64,000 nucleotides of DNA from Gossypium raimondii (Eukaryota > Streptophyta > Magnoliopsida > Malvales > Malvaceae): assembly GCF_025698545.1 (NCBI RefSeq), contig NC_068575.1, positions 60,149,980 through 60,213,979 on the forward strand, read 5' to 3'. Of this stretch, positions 48,210-59,013 are shown piece by piece (within the stretch, counting starts at the first letter, position 1; each line of letters starts with the position of its first letter). Under the pieces are notes generated by a model. That model saw nothing but the letters and a program-made list of their open reading frames with translations, did not search any database and had not been told where the DNA came from. Made by a program: the position numbers and the translations under genes.

Positions 48210-50063
48210 AACCCAACAAAGTCTTTCAGTTGCAAACTATATCCCATTTCAATGGACTTCACAACTACATCATCAAACGATCTGTGCTAAGATTGCTTAT
48301 TGCCACCGTAAGTTTACAGATTTCTAATGTTTCTTCGTGTACTCAGCCAGATTTCCTGCTCCAAGCTCACCACTTGGGATTCTCTGACCTGGAGGGACTA
48401 CACAACCGGCTTCAAGGATAGTGTGTCTCTACCAGGGAACCTTCCATAGGAATAGAACAAGTTCCAATAATGCACTCTGGTTCAATCGTGTATGATCTTA
48501 AAGAGACTGTATGCGCCAATTGATGTCTCTGCCAGAAACCCTGTTATATAGAAAGAAACAAAAACATTTTAAATAAAACACAGTCCAGATTCAAAAACAG
48601 TGTTCACATGACGATGCCAAAGAGGTACAGAAATTGACTTGACCCTGAGTGACGAGGCATGGATAAAATAAAGTTATACCTAAACAAATAAGGGTTGACT
48701 TGCAAGCAATCAAGCATGGATTGCAGGTTCCAAGAGCAAAACTAGAAAGCAATGGTAGAAAAAGAGAAGCAAAACAAGATTCAAGAATGAACCAGTTCTT
48801 AACGTACATTTACTTGTTTTTACTCGTGCCTACCATCAACTAATGCATCTAAGCAAAATAGGCAGAAAACCAAAAACATTGATGAAATAAAGAGAAAAGC
48901 ACTAATGATATCCCTCTAAATGTTATCAGTTTCCATACTTCTATTCAAAGCCATTAGACCACTGCATTTCTGCTGTTCAAGGCAGGGATTCCAAGATGAG
49001 ATTCAGTTCACTAGCAATGAAAAGGTTCAAAAAACGTCATGTGTAGGGCATCACATATTAAATCTGAGTAAGCATGTTCTCCCTTTTGTAATAAAAGGAT
49101 TAACCACAAATGGTTGCTAAGCAACTAAAGTGATTATTGCTCACTTGCCTCGTTTATCTAGAATAAATACACTTTTCTTGGCACCAAAATTTACAGTATT
49201 AACAAATATCAAAGCTGCAGTAAAAATCAAGATATTCTTCGTGGTATGGGTATATTTTCATAATGCAAAGCATTGAATGCCCAGGTAATAGATTATCCTT
49301 CAAGCCATCAACTAATGGATCAACGTGTAAACCTCATGTGACAAATTTCACCAGAAAAATGAAGCAAATGATGGCTGTAAATCTCAAAATAAAAGCTTAA
49401 TACACATTGTTCTGCATCTGAATTCATTGAATAAATTAGCTCAGTCCATATTATACAGACACCAAGAGCTCCTATGAACCAGAATTTAACGAACTACAAA
49501 ATTTTGTTTCCTTGCTTATTTTTCAGCTGCATTGAAAAAAACTAAAACATAATGTACAAGTCTTAAATCAGTTGAAGCTTAAACTGGGTGGTCTAAGCTA
49601 AATTTTGATTACAAACAAGTCCCCACAAAAAAACTCCAAAAGATTAATTTTCTTTTCTTTTTTTTTGTTTAAAGATTACAAAGCACCGAAAGATTTACCA
49701 GCAGTTGAGAACCAAGCGGCGTGAATAACACAGCGTTCCTGCAAAATAGAGCAGAATCCAACGGTGTTCTTGTTGAGATCGCCGCCTAGGACGCAGCCGT
49801 CCCATACCGAGGCTCCATCGTTGACGGTTACTTGACGGCCAAGACAAATTTAGGCGCCACATAAGCGTCAGCAGCTACCTTCGGTACCCACTGGCCGAAA
49901 GGAATTATCTTCCCTTGGACCCTGTAGTCCCTCCCGATTCACTCGATCCGACGACGGCGATATAGTTTTATCCGCCTCCATCGCGAATCTCCGGGAAGAA
50001 ATGACGCGGCGGTGAGCAGAGAAAGCCGAGGCCGCCACCGTTCTGGATACGCCGAGCTGACAT
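48210..50063 (-). pseudogene. Gamma carbonic anhydrase-like (gammaCAL, mitochondrial complex I) pseudogene retaining its intron
   Basis: Minus strand. Exon A (50063-49699) starts MSARRIQ and continues in shifted frames with RTVAASAFSAHRRVISSR, EADKTISPSSDRVN, then YRVQGKIIPFGQWVPKVAAD, AYVAPKFVLA and RQVTVNDGASVWDGCVLGGD, ending LQERCVIHAAWFSTAG. Exon B (48540-48210) reads FLAETSIGAYSLF, TIEPECIIGTCSIPMEGSLV, VVPPGQRIPSGELGAGN and KLTVAISNLSTD. This is the left-handed beta-helix of plant gammaCAL1/2, subunits of the carbonic-anhydrase arm of mitochondrial complex I. The exon A donor and exon B acceptor still match in phase (intron 48541-49698), so the copy was not retrotransposed. At least three frame changes in exon A, about three more in exon B, a gap of about seven residues (the IDRYVT part) and internal stops show that it is dead. 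Confidence 0.82.
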
Positions 50064-50144
50064 AGATAGAGAGAGAGATCCTTATGGAAGCGACAACGGC
50101 GGGAAGAAATGCAAAAGGGCTATAAAGGAGAAAAGCCCAGCCCA

Positions 50145-50740
50145 AATCATATTCTTGTAGTGGGCTTTCATATGAGCCCAGAAACTATCAATAAGCCCAA
50201 AGGAAAATAGAAATTTTCAATTAAAATATTTATATTCAAATATAGTGAGGTCCTTGATAAAAATCAAATAAGTCCAAATTTTGATAGAGATAATATTTAA
50301 TTTTTTAAAAAGTGTCATTTAAAATTATAAGAATTAATAATTTTAAATTTTTTATGGTTTCTTTTATTTGGAGTTGGAGTGTAAATAAAAATAATAATTT
50401 TATGTAATTTTTAAATCCTAATTTTTAATTTTATTACAATTTGAAGAATTAATATCATCCACTCCTTATGAGAAACATCAAATTTTAATGAAAATAATGT
50501 AAGAAAATATCATCATTGATTAATATTTGTTAATCATTACTTGAACGGACGGTTTAAAAGTAAAAGAAAATTCATATAAAAATACTGAATCACAATTTCT
50601 TGTATAACAGAGGTAGGCATAAATAAAGGCCATTTAAAACAAATTAAAACATAAAAGGGCAGGGCTATGATATGAGCACCGTACGTCAACTAAATATTAT
50701 GCAATAATAACGCCGGTGACATCCAGATGCATATATCCGC
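50145..50740. other. Intergenic DNA between the gamma-CAL pseudogene and the MADS gene
   Basis: AT-rich. It contains short telegraph-like A/T runs only, and ends in the 3' flank of the minus-strand MADS gene. A 'gggcttttctcctttatag' stretch just upstream of the pseudogene (about 50120-50145) may be the relic of its promoter. Confidence 0.4.
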
Positions 50741-53700
50741 TCATAGTGGGAGGCCTGTTTCGTTATGGAAATCTTCGTCATGAACGATCCTGCAAATGTT
50801 CCAATTAATGCAGCAAGCGGTTATTATCTAAGTGCATACGAAAAACTTGAAGCTCAACAGTAATGATCACCTTTGATGAAACATGGTGCAAGCATTTTCA
50901 CCCACAAGTCCTGAGCTGATATTGCCATCTTGTAACTCTTTCAACTTAACCTCAAAATTCACACTTCATTGTAAAAACAAGCTAAATAATATACGGAAAT
51001 TATCAAATAGTGATTTCTATAAAGTGCAAAATGAAAGCCTCACTCTTTTGTGGAGGCGACTGTTCTCCTCTTGCAATTGTTTGTGCTGCGTTGAACGTTG
51101 AAACACAATATATGGTTAGTTCGATTTGCTTTTCTGACAATATATTTCATCCTAAATGATTGAAGTTAAAAAAAATATGGATCATGTGTACGTGTTTCAT
51201 ATAGTTATACTCAAGTTTTTTCATAGATGATTCCCTCGTATGTGAATGTGTTTCGAGTTCAAAGGGTCCAAAACAGACTGATGAAGCATGTTGTAGGAAC
51301 TTTCTTACCCTTCTCTTCAGCAAGGTGGCGTGATCCGAAACAATGCGTCTCTGTTTAATGCAGAAAATGGATGTTAGCTTAATACATATACATATATATA
51401 TATATATATTCAGGAAAAATTAATGCTATATATGATCATGTCACTGCATGAAAAAGATCTATAAGTAGGGGTGAGCAAAATTCGATTTGACTCGAAAAAT
51501 CGAAAAAAAAAATGATTTTCGAGTTAAACGAATCGAGTTATTCGAATCAACTCGAATTTGTTTTTCAAATTTCGAGTTCGAATCGAGTTGAGTTTTCGAA
51601 TTCGAATAACTCGAATAATTCGAATATCAAACTATAATATTTTACATTTTTACCCCAAACTCCCAAACATTTTTACTTTTCTCTCAAAACTTTTACTCCT
51701 TCCCACTTTCCCCCAAAACTTTTACTATCCTCCCCTCCCAACCCCCCAATCTACCCAAAATTCATTTCCCACCAAAATTTTATTCTCTCATTTACTTTTT
51801 CTCAAAATTTTACTCCCAAAAACCATCAAAACCTTTTATTTTCCCCCAAAATTTTTACTCCCTCCCACTTTTCCCCTAAAACTTTTATTCCCTTCCCATT
51901 CCACCTCTCATCTACCCCAACTCCTCCCCCTCCAATTTTTTTTTAATATTTTCCCCACTATTTACTTTCCCTCAAACTTTTATTCTCCAAAACTTTTTGT
52001 TTTCCCCCTAAACTTTTACTTCTCACTCTTTACTCTCAAATAAAAAAATCAAAATTATCCAAAAAAAATCACTAAATATAAATAGTAATAATTTTATTTA
52101 TATCTACTATTTATATTATTAAATTAAATTTCACATTTTATATTATTTATATTATTGAATTGTTTAGTCATATTGAATATTTATATTAAAATTAAATTAT
52201 TAATTATGCCATAAAATATTCGTGTTAAAATTTTATATTGGTATCAATTTCTCATTTTATTTTTAAAATAAATTTTATTAAAAATCATATTTTACATTTA
52301 ATATATTTTTAATTCCAAAATACATAGTGACAAGAATCAAGATAATTGAAACAACTAAGCAAGCAAATAAGCTAATTAGTATATAAAAAATTAATAAATA
52401 AATTATGAGGTGATGAAAGTTAATAAAAAATTTGATTAAGGTGGGCAAATTTTATTACGATGGGTGACAGTGGTTACAAGGACCCAAAATTATTTTTTAA
52501 AATTTAACTTGAACAAATATATCTGATTCGATTCGGATTTCATCTCACTCGACTCGATTCGATAAAACTTCAAATAAAGTTAGGATGATAAAATGAGATT
52601 CGAAAACTCAATTAACTCGAAAACTTTCGATTCGATTCGATCGAATGCTCACCCCTATACGCAAGTCCTTCAACCCCATTTCACTTTCCATCCTATATAT
52701 AACTATTTGTACTCGATATCTGTGTCCAATATATATTTGAACACGAATATGAGATATCACGATCATTAAAATATATGAAAAAATTATAAAAATAATATAT
52801 AAAAAATACATACTCATCTTCAACATTTACTCCAACATAAATAACATAGATTATATAGGTATAACCGTGTTTGAACCCTACCTTTCTGGAGCGGACACGT
52901 TCAACGCCTATTTTCAACTGGCGCTCAAGCTGTTTCAAGTCTCTCATGCCTAATGCTAAGATGTCTTCTCCAGATAAGTGCCTGCAAAAATTGAAAACAT
53001 TCGGTGTACGGAAAACATGGAATATATATATATATATATTTAAGTATTGTGAGAGCAGTTGTACACACTTAAGTCTAGCTTCCAAGGTGTTTATGGATCT
53101 CTTTAACTCATCAATCTCACTTCTCCAAAACTGTGAACATGAGGAAAGTGAGAAGCTGTTTAGTTAGCACATGGTATGATCAAATTGGAATTTAAAATTG
53201 ACCACCATGTCATAATATTGAAACAAATGGAAGGTTTAACCTTTGGTCTTTGCACTACATGTATAGGCTAAACATATGGTAAATTAAAGCTTGAACCCAT
53301 AGGATTATCCATGTTCAGTTTTTTCTTTTAAAGAGCTGAAAAATGCTTTCATAAAACTAATCCAGAATTAAAACTTGGTCCAAGACAAAATAAAAACCCA
53401 AGAAATCAATAATTCTAAATCCGAGCCAGGATGCAATGCAAGAGCCTAAAATAAAGTTATATGCAATGGTTCCAATCCAAGCCTATCCAAAAACCTAACC
53501 ACTCCTTATGTTAGAATAGGTCATCCGGTTTTCATGATTCAAACTGTAAAAAGAACAAGATAAAAGGTTAAAAAATCTTAAGCCTCTCTCTTTTTTGCTT
53601 TCGGTTTTCGTGATTCAAAGTATAAAAAACTTGGATGTCCTTCTCACTATTTTTCTCCATGACAGGTTTGATGAGCTCTCATTTTCAGAGCTTTCTCTAA

Positions 53701-54670
53701 ACTATTTGTTACAATCCCAAATAGCCCTCAACGACTGAAATAATAAGAATTAAATAGATTTCTATGTCACTGATAATGTCAATAAACAAACTTAATGTCA
53801 TTGGTTCTTAATAAGATATAAGTCATCATCTATCTTACCCCAAACTTTCCATGTTTCTTAAGCACTTAATTTCTCCAAATATATAATAATTAAAAAAAAA
53901 CCTTAGATAAAATGGAGAGTATATCCATATCCAACCTTCACCTCAAATTCAAAGAATATAGCTAAAAACACCACTAAGATTTGACAGAAATAAAGTTGTC
54001 AGGACAAAATGCATGATGTGCTCTTATTTGCTATATAAGAAATGAATCTGGAAAGAAGAAATTTACAGGGAAGGGAGTATTCAATCTAATGGAGATGTAT
54101 GTAGTTTGTAATTGAATAATCGTCAATATTATTCAGAAGCATTAAATACTAAAAAATAACAGGTTGATCAGAAATCATCACACAATACCTCCCTGGTTCT
54201 AAATTGGGGGTTACTTGAATCAGGCAGCCCTACTTCCCTTCTATACTTTGCAACAGTCCTATCCATGCTGCAGCAATTAATATATATATTTATATTGAGA
54301 TCAAGGATAAACTATATTGAAGAAAATAACAATTGGTTTACAGCTTCATGCCATGGGTTTACATACAAGCTTCCATGAGAAAATGCATGGTGGAGCAAGG
54401 ATTTTAATAGCAGTAGGAACACAATTTTACAGGTTAGAATTAAGTGAACTTGAACACAATTTTACAGGTTAGAATTAAGTGAACTTACTCATGACTTGCA
54501 AATTGGTAAACCTTTCCAGAAGAAGAGAAGATAAGCAAGGCAACTTCAGCATCACAAAGAATGGACAACTCAAAAGCTTTCTTGAGAAGCCCATTTCTTC
54601 TCTTTGAGAAGGTAACTTGCCTGTTTGTTGGGTTCTCAATTCTTTTCAACTCAACCTTGCCTCTCCCCAT
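50741..54670 (-). CDS. MIKC-type MADS-box transcription factor, TM8-like
   Basis: Minus-strand exons: 54670-54489, 54267-54189, 53130-53069, 52981-52882, 51350-51309, 51085-51044, 50950-50871 and 50789-50741. Lengths are 182, 79, 62, 100, 42, 42, 80 and 49 nt, the classical MIKCc pattern, and all join in frame to 211 residues. The MADS domain is [20 protein letters not shown] to [11 protein letters not shown]. The I region follows ([15 protein letters not shown]), then the K domain with [65 protein letters not shown] and [14 protein letters not shown]. The C-terminus is short (NETGLPL). The ASHDM-type junction and the K-domain style recall tomato TM8, a floral-organ MADS clade absent from Arabidopsis; AGL6/SEP relatives fit less well. 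The gene looks intact. Intron 4 holds a 1.2-kb TIR element. Confidence 0.9.
51466..52657. mobile_element. TIR element in intron 4 of the MADS gene
   Basis: The left end TAGGGGTGAGCAAAATTCGA and the complemented right end TAGGGGTGAGCATTCGATCG are inverted repeats. TA dinucleotides next to the GGGGTGAGCA core could be the target duplication. Beyond the ends, both sides are rich in 'ttcgattcga' and 'actcgaa' words. The interior is the G-poor tract listed separately followed by plain AT-rich DNA. It is a non-autonomous DNA element of about 1.19 kb; the superfamily was not determined. Confidence 0.65.
51623..52084. repeat. Nearly G-free C/T/A tract with degenerate repeats
   Basis: In 462 bases the + strand has only one G (at 51999). 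It consists of recurring words such as 'ccccaaaacttttactccc' and 'ctcccactttccccc'. On the MADS coding strand this is a C-free, G-run-rich stretch. A 161-codon open frame through it exists only because of this composition. Confidence 0.8.
54417..54486. repeat. Perfect 35-bp tandem duplication beside the MADS exon 1 splice donor
   Basis: Two identical 35-bp units (54417-54451 and 54452-54486), each starting 'gaacacaattttacaggtt'. On the coding strand the proximal unit begins at intron position +3, directly after the GT donor at 54488-54487. Confidence 0.9.
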
Positions 54671-54732
54671 TTCCTTTAAAACCCAACCTAAATCAAGTAA
54701 AAACTTGCTGCATAAACTTCAATGTTTAGCCA

Positions 54733-54740
54733 TATTTATA
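54733..54740 (-). promoter_or_regulatory. TATA box of the MADS gene
   Basis: TATAAATA on the minus strand, 63-70 bp upstream of the ATG at 54670, implying a short leader of roughly 35 nt. Confidence 0.55.
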
Positions 54741-56694
54741 CAAGAAAAAGAAAAAGGGAGGAAGAAAAAGAAGGACTTGATTATGAAAGATGAAGAAATG
54801 TTTCCGATTCCATGCAAGCAAGCAAGCAAAAAAAGATCAAGCTTACTATCATCCATTGGCGCATAGGTGTCGACTGTCAGGAGTACGTTGTCAATGGCTT
54901 TGTGGGTGTTTTTGAGTCAGGCAAGAACGAGACGGCTCTGGTGACACGACCGCACTACTCGATTGCCTTTCATAATTCCAAATATTTCTCTATTCCTTGT
55001 ACAATGGGGTCCCTCCGACCCCACCACCACCCAAACTTAAAAGAAAAAAAAAAAGCATAAATGGGTTTTCAATAATCATTTTTTTTCTTACCAGATATCT
55101 AATTGGCTAACTGTCAAAACTTGTAACTTGAAGTTTCATTTGAATTCACTAGAATTTTACTTTTAAAACGTGGCTCCATTGAAATGGTTTATATGCAATT
55201 GGATTAAAACTTGGAATTAAATAAAAAAAATTCTATTCGGCTTATAAACTACACTATAGAGTTTTTCCATGATGTCTCGTTTCCACCCTATCTTTTACAA
55301 TTAAAGCACTAATATTAAGAGAGATGAATTTGGTCAATAAAGCACATAATCAAAGAAATAAAACCTCAAAAGTGCGTATATATATGATGCATATGTAAGA
55401 ACATAAACGTTTCCAAATGCTATAGTATATTATAATTGATCACAACAAAACTCCAATCAAAAGTTGACTCACAAACATGGCAGATATATGTTCTATTAAT
55501 CATGTTTTGATAATAAAATTAGAAGATTAAATATAATGTTTGACCAATCATCTAATAAAACATATAGCGACGAAGAAATAAATAAAATTCGTACAAGATA
55601 TACATGACGAGAAAGAGATCGAGATATGACAATTACAAATAATGTATCCATAATTCTAAATGTTCAGTGACCATGTATTTTTAATCGTGAAAAAGCCAAT
55701 ACGCTGGAAGACCCTTACCCTTAATTTGCTTATAGACAACTGAGATGCCGACACATGGCTGAAGAAAAATATGGTGACAAATTCAACTATAAAAATGATT
55801 TGCAAAGAGGAGAAAAAAGAAAGATAAAAAAGCAAAAGAGACTTTGTTTTTTAAAGTCCATGATAGGGTGGGGTGGCGCATATATAAACCAACAATCAGG
55901 CTACAGGGCTGGTCAGTTAGAGGTAGTGGGTGCCACTTAGCCGGTACAACAGGCAATCTATGTCGAACAATGTGGAGACTAGACAGTTTGGAGTAAACAG
56001 TCCCCTGCTAGGCATTTTCACAAACAAGGTATGAGCTAATCGACACGTATGGATCATGGTACAATCATAGATATCCAACAAGACACAAACAAGTGTCCTG
56101 TAAGACTGATTGATTGAAAACCCTATATTTAAATTGGGATTGGAGGGGTTTTTTTTTCTGGAGATCGAAAGCTGAGTAGTGAAGAAAGGTCATCATATGT
56201 CCTTTGTGACAAGAAAAGTTGAAAAATAATGAAGGTGATGTTGGAGTTTTGGGGAACTTGGTACGACAGGTGTCGAAATATATGCGGGTGATCGAAGGAC
56301 CCAAACGTCACTACAGCCAGAAATCTGGTGAATCCCTCATTATGGTCTTTATTGTACAACCATTAATGTTTTGCTTTCCAAGTTTAAGGAATCTTAACAT
56401 GTTCACTGTTATCGGAATACATAGTTTCTTTTTTTTTTTTTTCAATATTTGTGTTTACTATCAATAATTTAGTATTTATTTGAATATAAATTTAAATTAT
56501 TATAATATCTTAATTAGTAATCAGGGTTCAAGTCCTCTTAATGTAATCCTCTCCTCAATTTGTATAAAAAACCCCTTTAAGAATAATTAATAAAATGAAT
56601 GATTTGTTCTCTTAAATTCTAGAAAAATGAAGCATCGCTTTGATGTAAGCTTGCTATTTAGATGATTATGGTAGTCAGTTGTGTAGCATAGTAG

Positions 56695-56910
56695 ACCCAA
56701 GGGTCATGGCCCTAAATTTTAAATTTATAGAATTTTAAATTAATAATGGTAAAACTACATTTTAACCCCTCAAAAAAAGATAAAAATTTCATTTAACCAT
56801 TTAAAAAGTTATAAAGATATAAGTTATTAGAATGATAAAATTACATTTTACTACTATAAAATATACAATTAAATTCCAACCCTAAAAAATTCAAGCTCCG
56901 CCACTTATGG
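56695..56910 (-). repeat. Dispersed repeat family B, copy 3 (inverted)
   Basis: Its complement reads 'agtggcggagcttgaatttt', 'aaaatgtaattttatcattc', 'tatatctttataactttt' and 'ttaatttaaaattctat', the same order as at 37211-37490 and 27795-28015. Confidence 0.6.
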
Positions 56911-57789
56911 TAGTTTATCTATTTCGCAATTTTTGTATTTGAATAAAGTTAAAAGATTGAATAAAACTTAAAAATGAAAAATTCGAAGCATGCATTTATA
57001 CTTTTCTAAAAGAAATAAAAATAGAAACTCAATAGATTTATACAATATTTTTAAAAAGCGACATTTAATAGATTTCAAGTTCGAACTTCATCCACAACTC
57101 TTTCCTGATCTCAGGTGATATCATTCTTTGTACTAAAAGGAAAAAGTTAAATCCCAATCTTAATTTCCATTCGAAAGTGCACCGAAATTCTCTTCTTTTT
57201 TATTTGGTTAACTTATCATTTAGTATTTAAATTTGATTTTAATATTCAAACTGGTGTCTAAATTAAGCGTATCATGTGGCCTAATTAATATTTTGCACGT
57301 ATACCCTATTAAAAAGATATAAACACTTAATTGGATCAAATAAAAGCTTAGATACCAAATTAAAAATTGAAACCAAACTCAAATATTTAAGTCGGACAAA
57401 AGAAAATTCAAGTATTAAAATTTTAAAAAAAACTTTAGTATTAAAATGAACATTGAAATTAAATTAAGACAAAAATTTTGGATAACGAATTAAATATGAA
57501 AACTAAACTCAAATACTAAAAATATATATTTTATATATAAAAGAGGGTTATCTTATGAATAATGGAAGGAACGCAAACTTTACTTTGCCAATTGCGAAAG
57601 AAGTACAATTTGACAACCCATTATAAAAATACCCATTTTTATCTCTTAAGATTCAACTTCTAATGAATTTTAAAATTCAGAAAAAGAATTTATTAAATGT
57701 AATGGAAAATTACATGATATTCTTAGAAAGAAAATTTTATTCAAAATTTGAAATATCGTTGTTAGAAACAATAATTACAAACCCCTAAA

Positions 57790-57960
57790 TGTTTGTTTGA
57801 AACGAATCAAATCCGCCAAGGTATTAATTTGGAAAAATGTATTAAACTAGTTGAATCAAGCTAAAAATCAGTTGAACTTCATCTTTATTTTTAATAATTT
57901 ATTTAATTAAATCGATTAAACTAATTAAACCCATAAACTAATACATTGACCCGAAACTTT
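57790..57960. repeat. ccggtt-type dispersed repeat, fragment
   Basis: It has 'attaaactagttgaatcaag', 'aatcagttgaact', 'aataatttatttaattaaat' and 'cgattaaactaattaaaccc' words, in the style of 21630-21870 and 62300-62530. Confidence 0.35.
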
Positions 57961-58314
57961 CAATGAAGCTTTTTGAGGAAGGCTAAACCTAATCATTTGA
58001 GGTGGCTCGAACTATTGGATCCTGTAAACTTCCAAGCCCAACCAAGTTGATATTTGTCGTTTATTTTATTATGATCTATTTATTTTTCTTTTCCTTTATG
58101 TTAATTTTAAATCCTAATTTGCCTTGAAAACAATGGCTGTAAATAAATGAAAATTTGCAGTTTTGATTCGATTCGGACCTTGTCAATTACATGGTTTCAT
58201 TTCATCTTACAGATAGAACAAAAGAGCAAAAAATCCCAAACAGTACTACAGCTGAAGCAAAAGAAAAAAAACACAACATAAAAGGAAAGAAGCCATTAAA
58301 GAGAGAAACAAAGA

Positions 58315-58527
58315 TCACTGAGAAGCATAGATATGAACTCCAATGGCAATACAAAAGATAGTAATGAGACCAAAGTAGATAATAGCGTGGACAACAATGG
58401 AAGCTCCACTGGTATGCATGTTCCCAAACTCAACAATCTTGTTCCTACCAGGTATTTGAAACAACAGTCCAGGACAAAGCAATACGAACAGCACTGTCGC
58501 TACTAAGACCGGACCCCAATCTGCCAT
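58315..58527 (-). CDS. DUF3339 family small membrane protein
   Basis: A single uninterrupted frame of 70 residues. The ATG at 58527 starts MADWGPVLVATVLFVLLCPG, the conserved N-terminus of plant DUF3339 proteins. It continues LLFQIPGRNKIVEFGNMHTS and ends with a second hydrophobic segment (IVVHAIIYFGLITIFCIAIG) and VHIYASQ. Two membrane segments are expected (about residues 6-26 and 45-64). The frame is open farther upstream, but the family start and length (about 68-70) support this ATG. A 5' pyrimidine-rich leader (58540-58620 region) fits a plant transcript. Molecular function is unknown. A paralogue in the same orientation starts 2.5 kb away at 61063. Confidence 0.88.
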   Translation of the reverse strand: MADWGPVLVATVLFVLLCPGLLFQIPGRNKIVEFGNMHTSGASIVVHAIIYFGLITIFCIAIGVHIYASQ

Positions 58528-59013
58528 TTGCTGCCGCTGCCTTTGTCTCTCTCTCTTTTTTTTTCCCCAGAAGGAAAACAAAAAAGTAAAGAAAATGGGG
58601 GGAGAAGGGGAAGAAAAAAATGCAAGTGTGGGAATAGCGAGTAATGGAGATGGGGATTGGGGGATAGAATAGAAGACGACGAAATGCGACAGTTTTTGCA
58701 TCCATTTAGGATCCTTCTCGGATGTCGTGGCCACGTGACACGACAAGCGAGACATCACGTGAGCGGCCTCCGCTGTTTGTTTTTCTGATTTTCCAACGGC
58801 TGGGATTGTCTTGGGGTACTCGAAATTATTGTAGTTGGTAAAATTTGACGTTTTGGTTTTCGATTGATTGTAGTTCTAAATGATGAAATTTGTATTATTT
58901 GTAATTTATATTCTACTTATAGTTTTATTTGTAAATACTTCAAAGAAAAGTACAGAGTAAACAGTCAATTTATTTTATTTCAGTTAACACCGTAATTGTA
59001 TTCATCAAACATC

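Larger units (their letters stand above)
54741..58314. other. Intergenic DNA, MADS to DUF3339
   Basis: MADS promoter region, then AT-rich DNA. A promoter-like stretch with 'gcatatataaacc' (about 55878-55890) is followed by a donor-like ACAAGGTATGAG (about 56025). An inverted copy of repeat family B lies at 56695-56910 and a ccggtt-type fragment at 57790-57960. The small open frames (for example 56065-56359 on minus, 56219-56467 on +) overlap each other and show no domain. Confidence 0.4.

Noticed and set aside
51558-52043. 161-codon open frame, rich in P, L, F and T
   Set aside because: It follows from a C/T/A-only tract that cannot encode most stops; it sits inside a TIR element in an intron and resembles no protein.
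56065-56467. Overlapping frames on both strands
   Set aside because: They overlap one another and no conserved motif can be seen in any of them.
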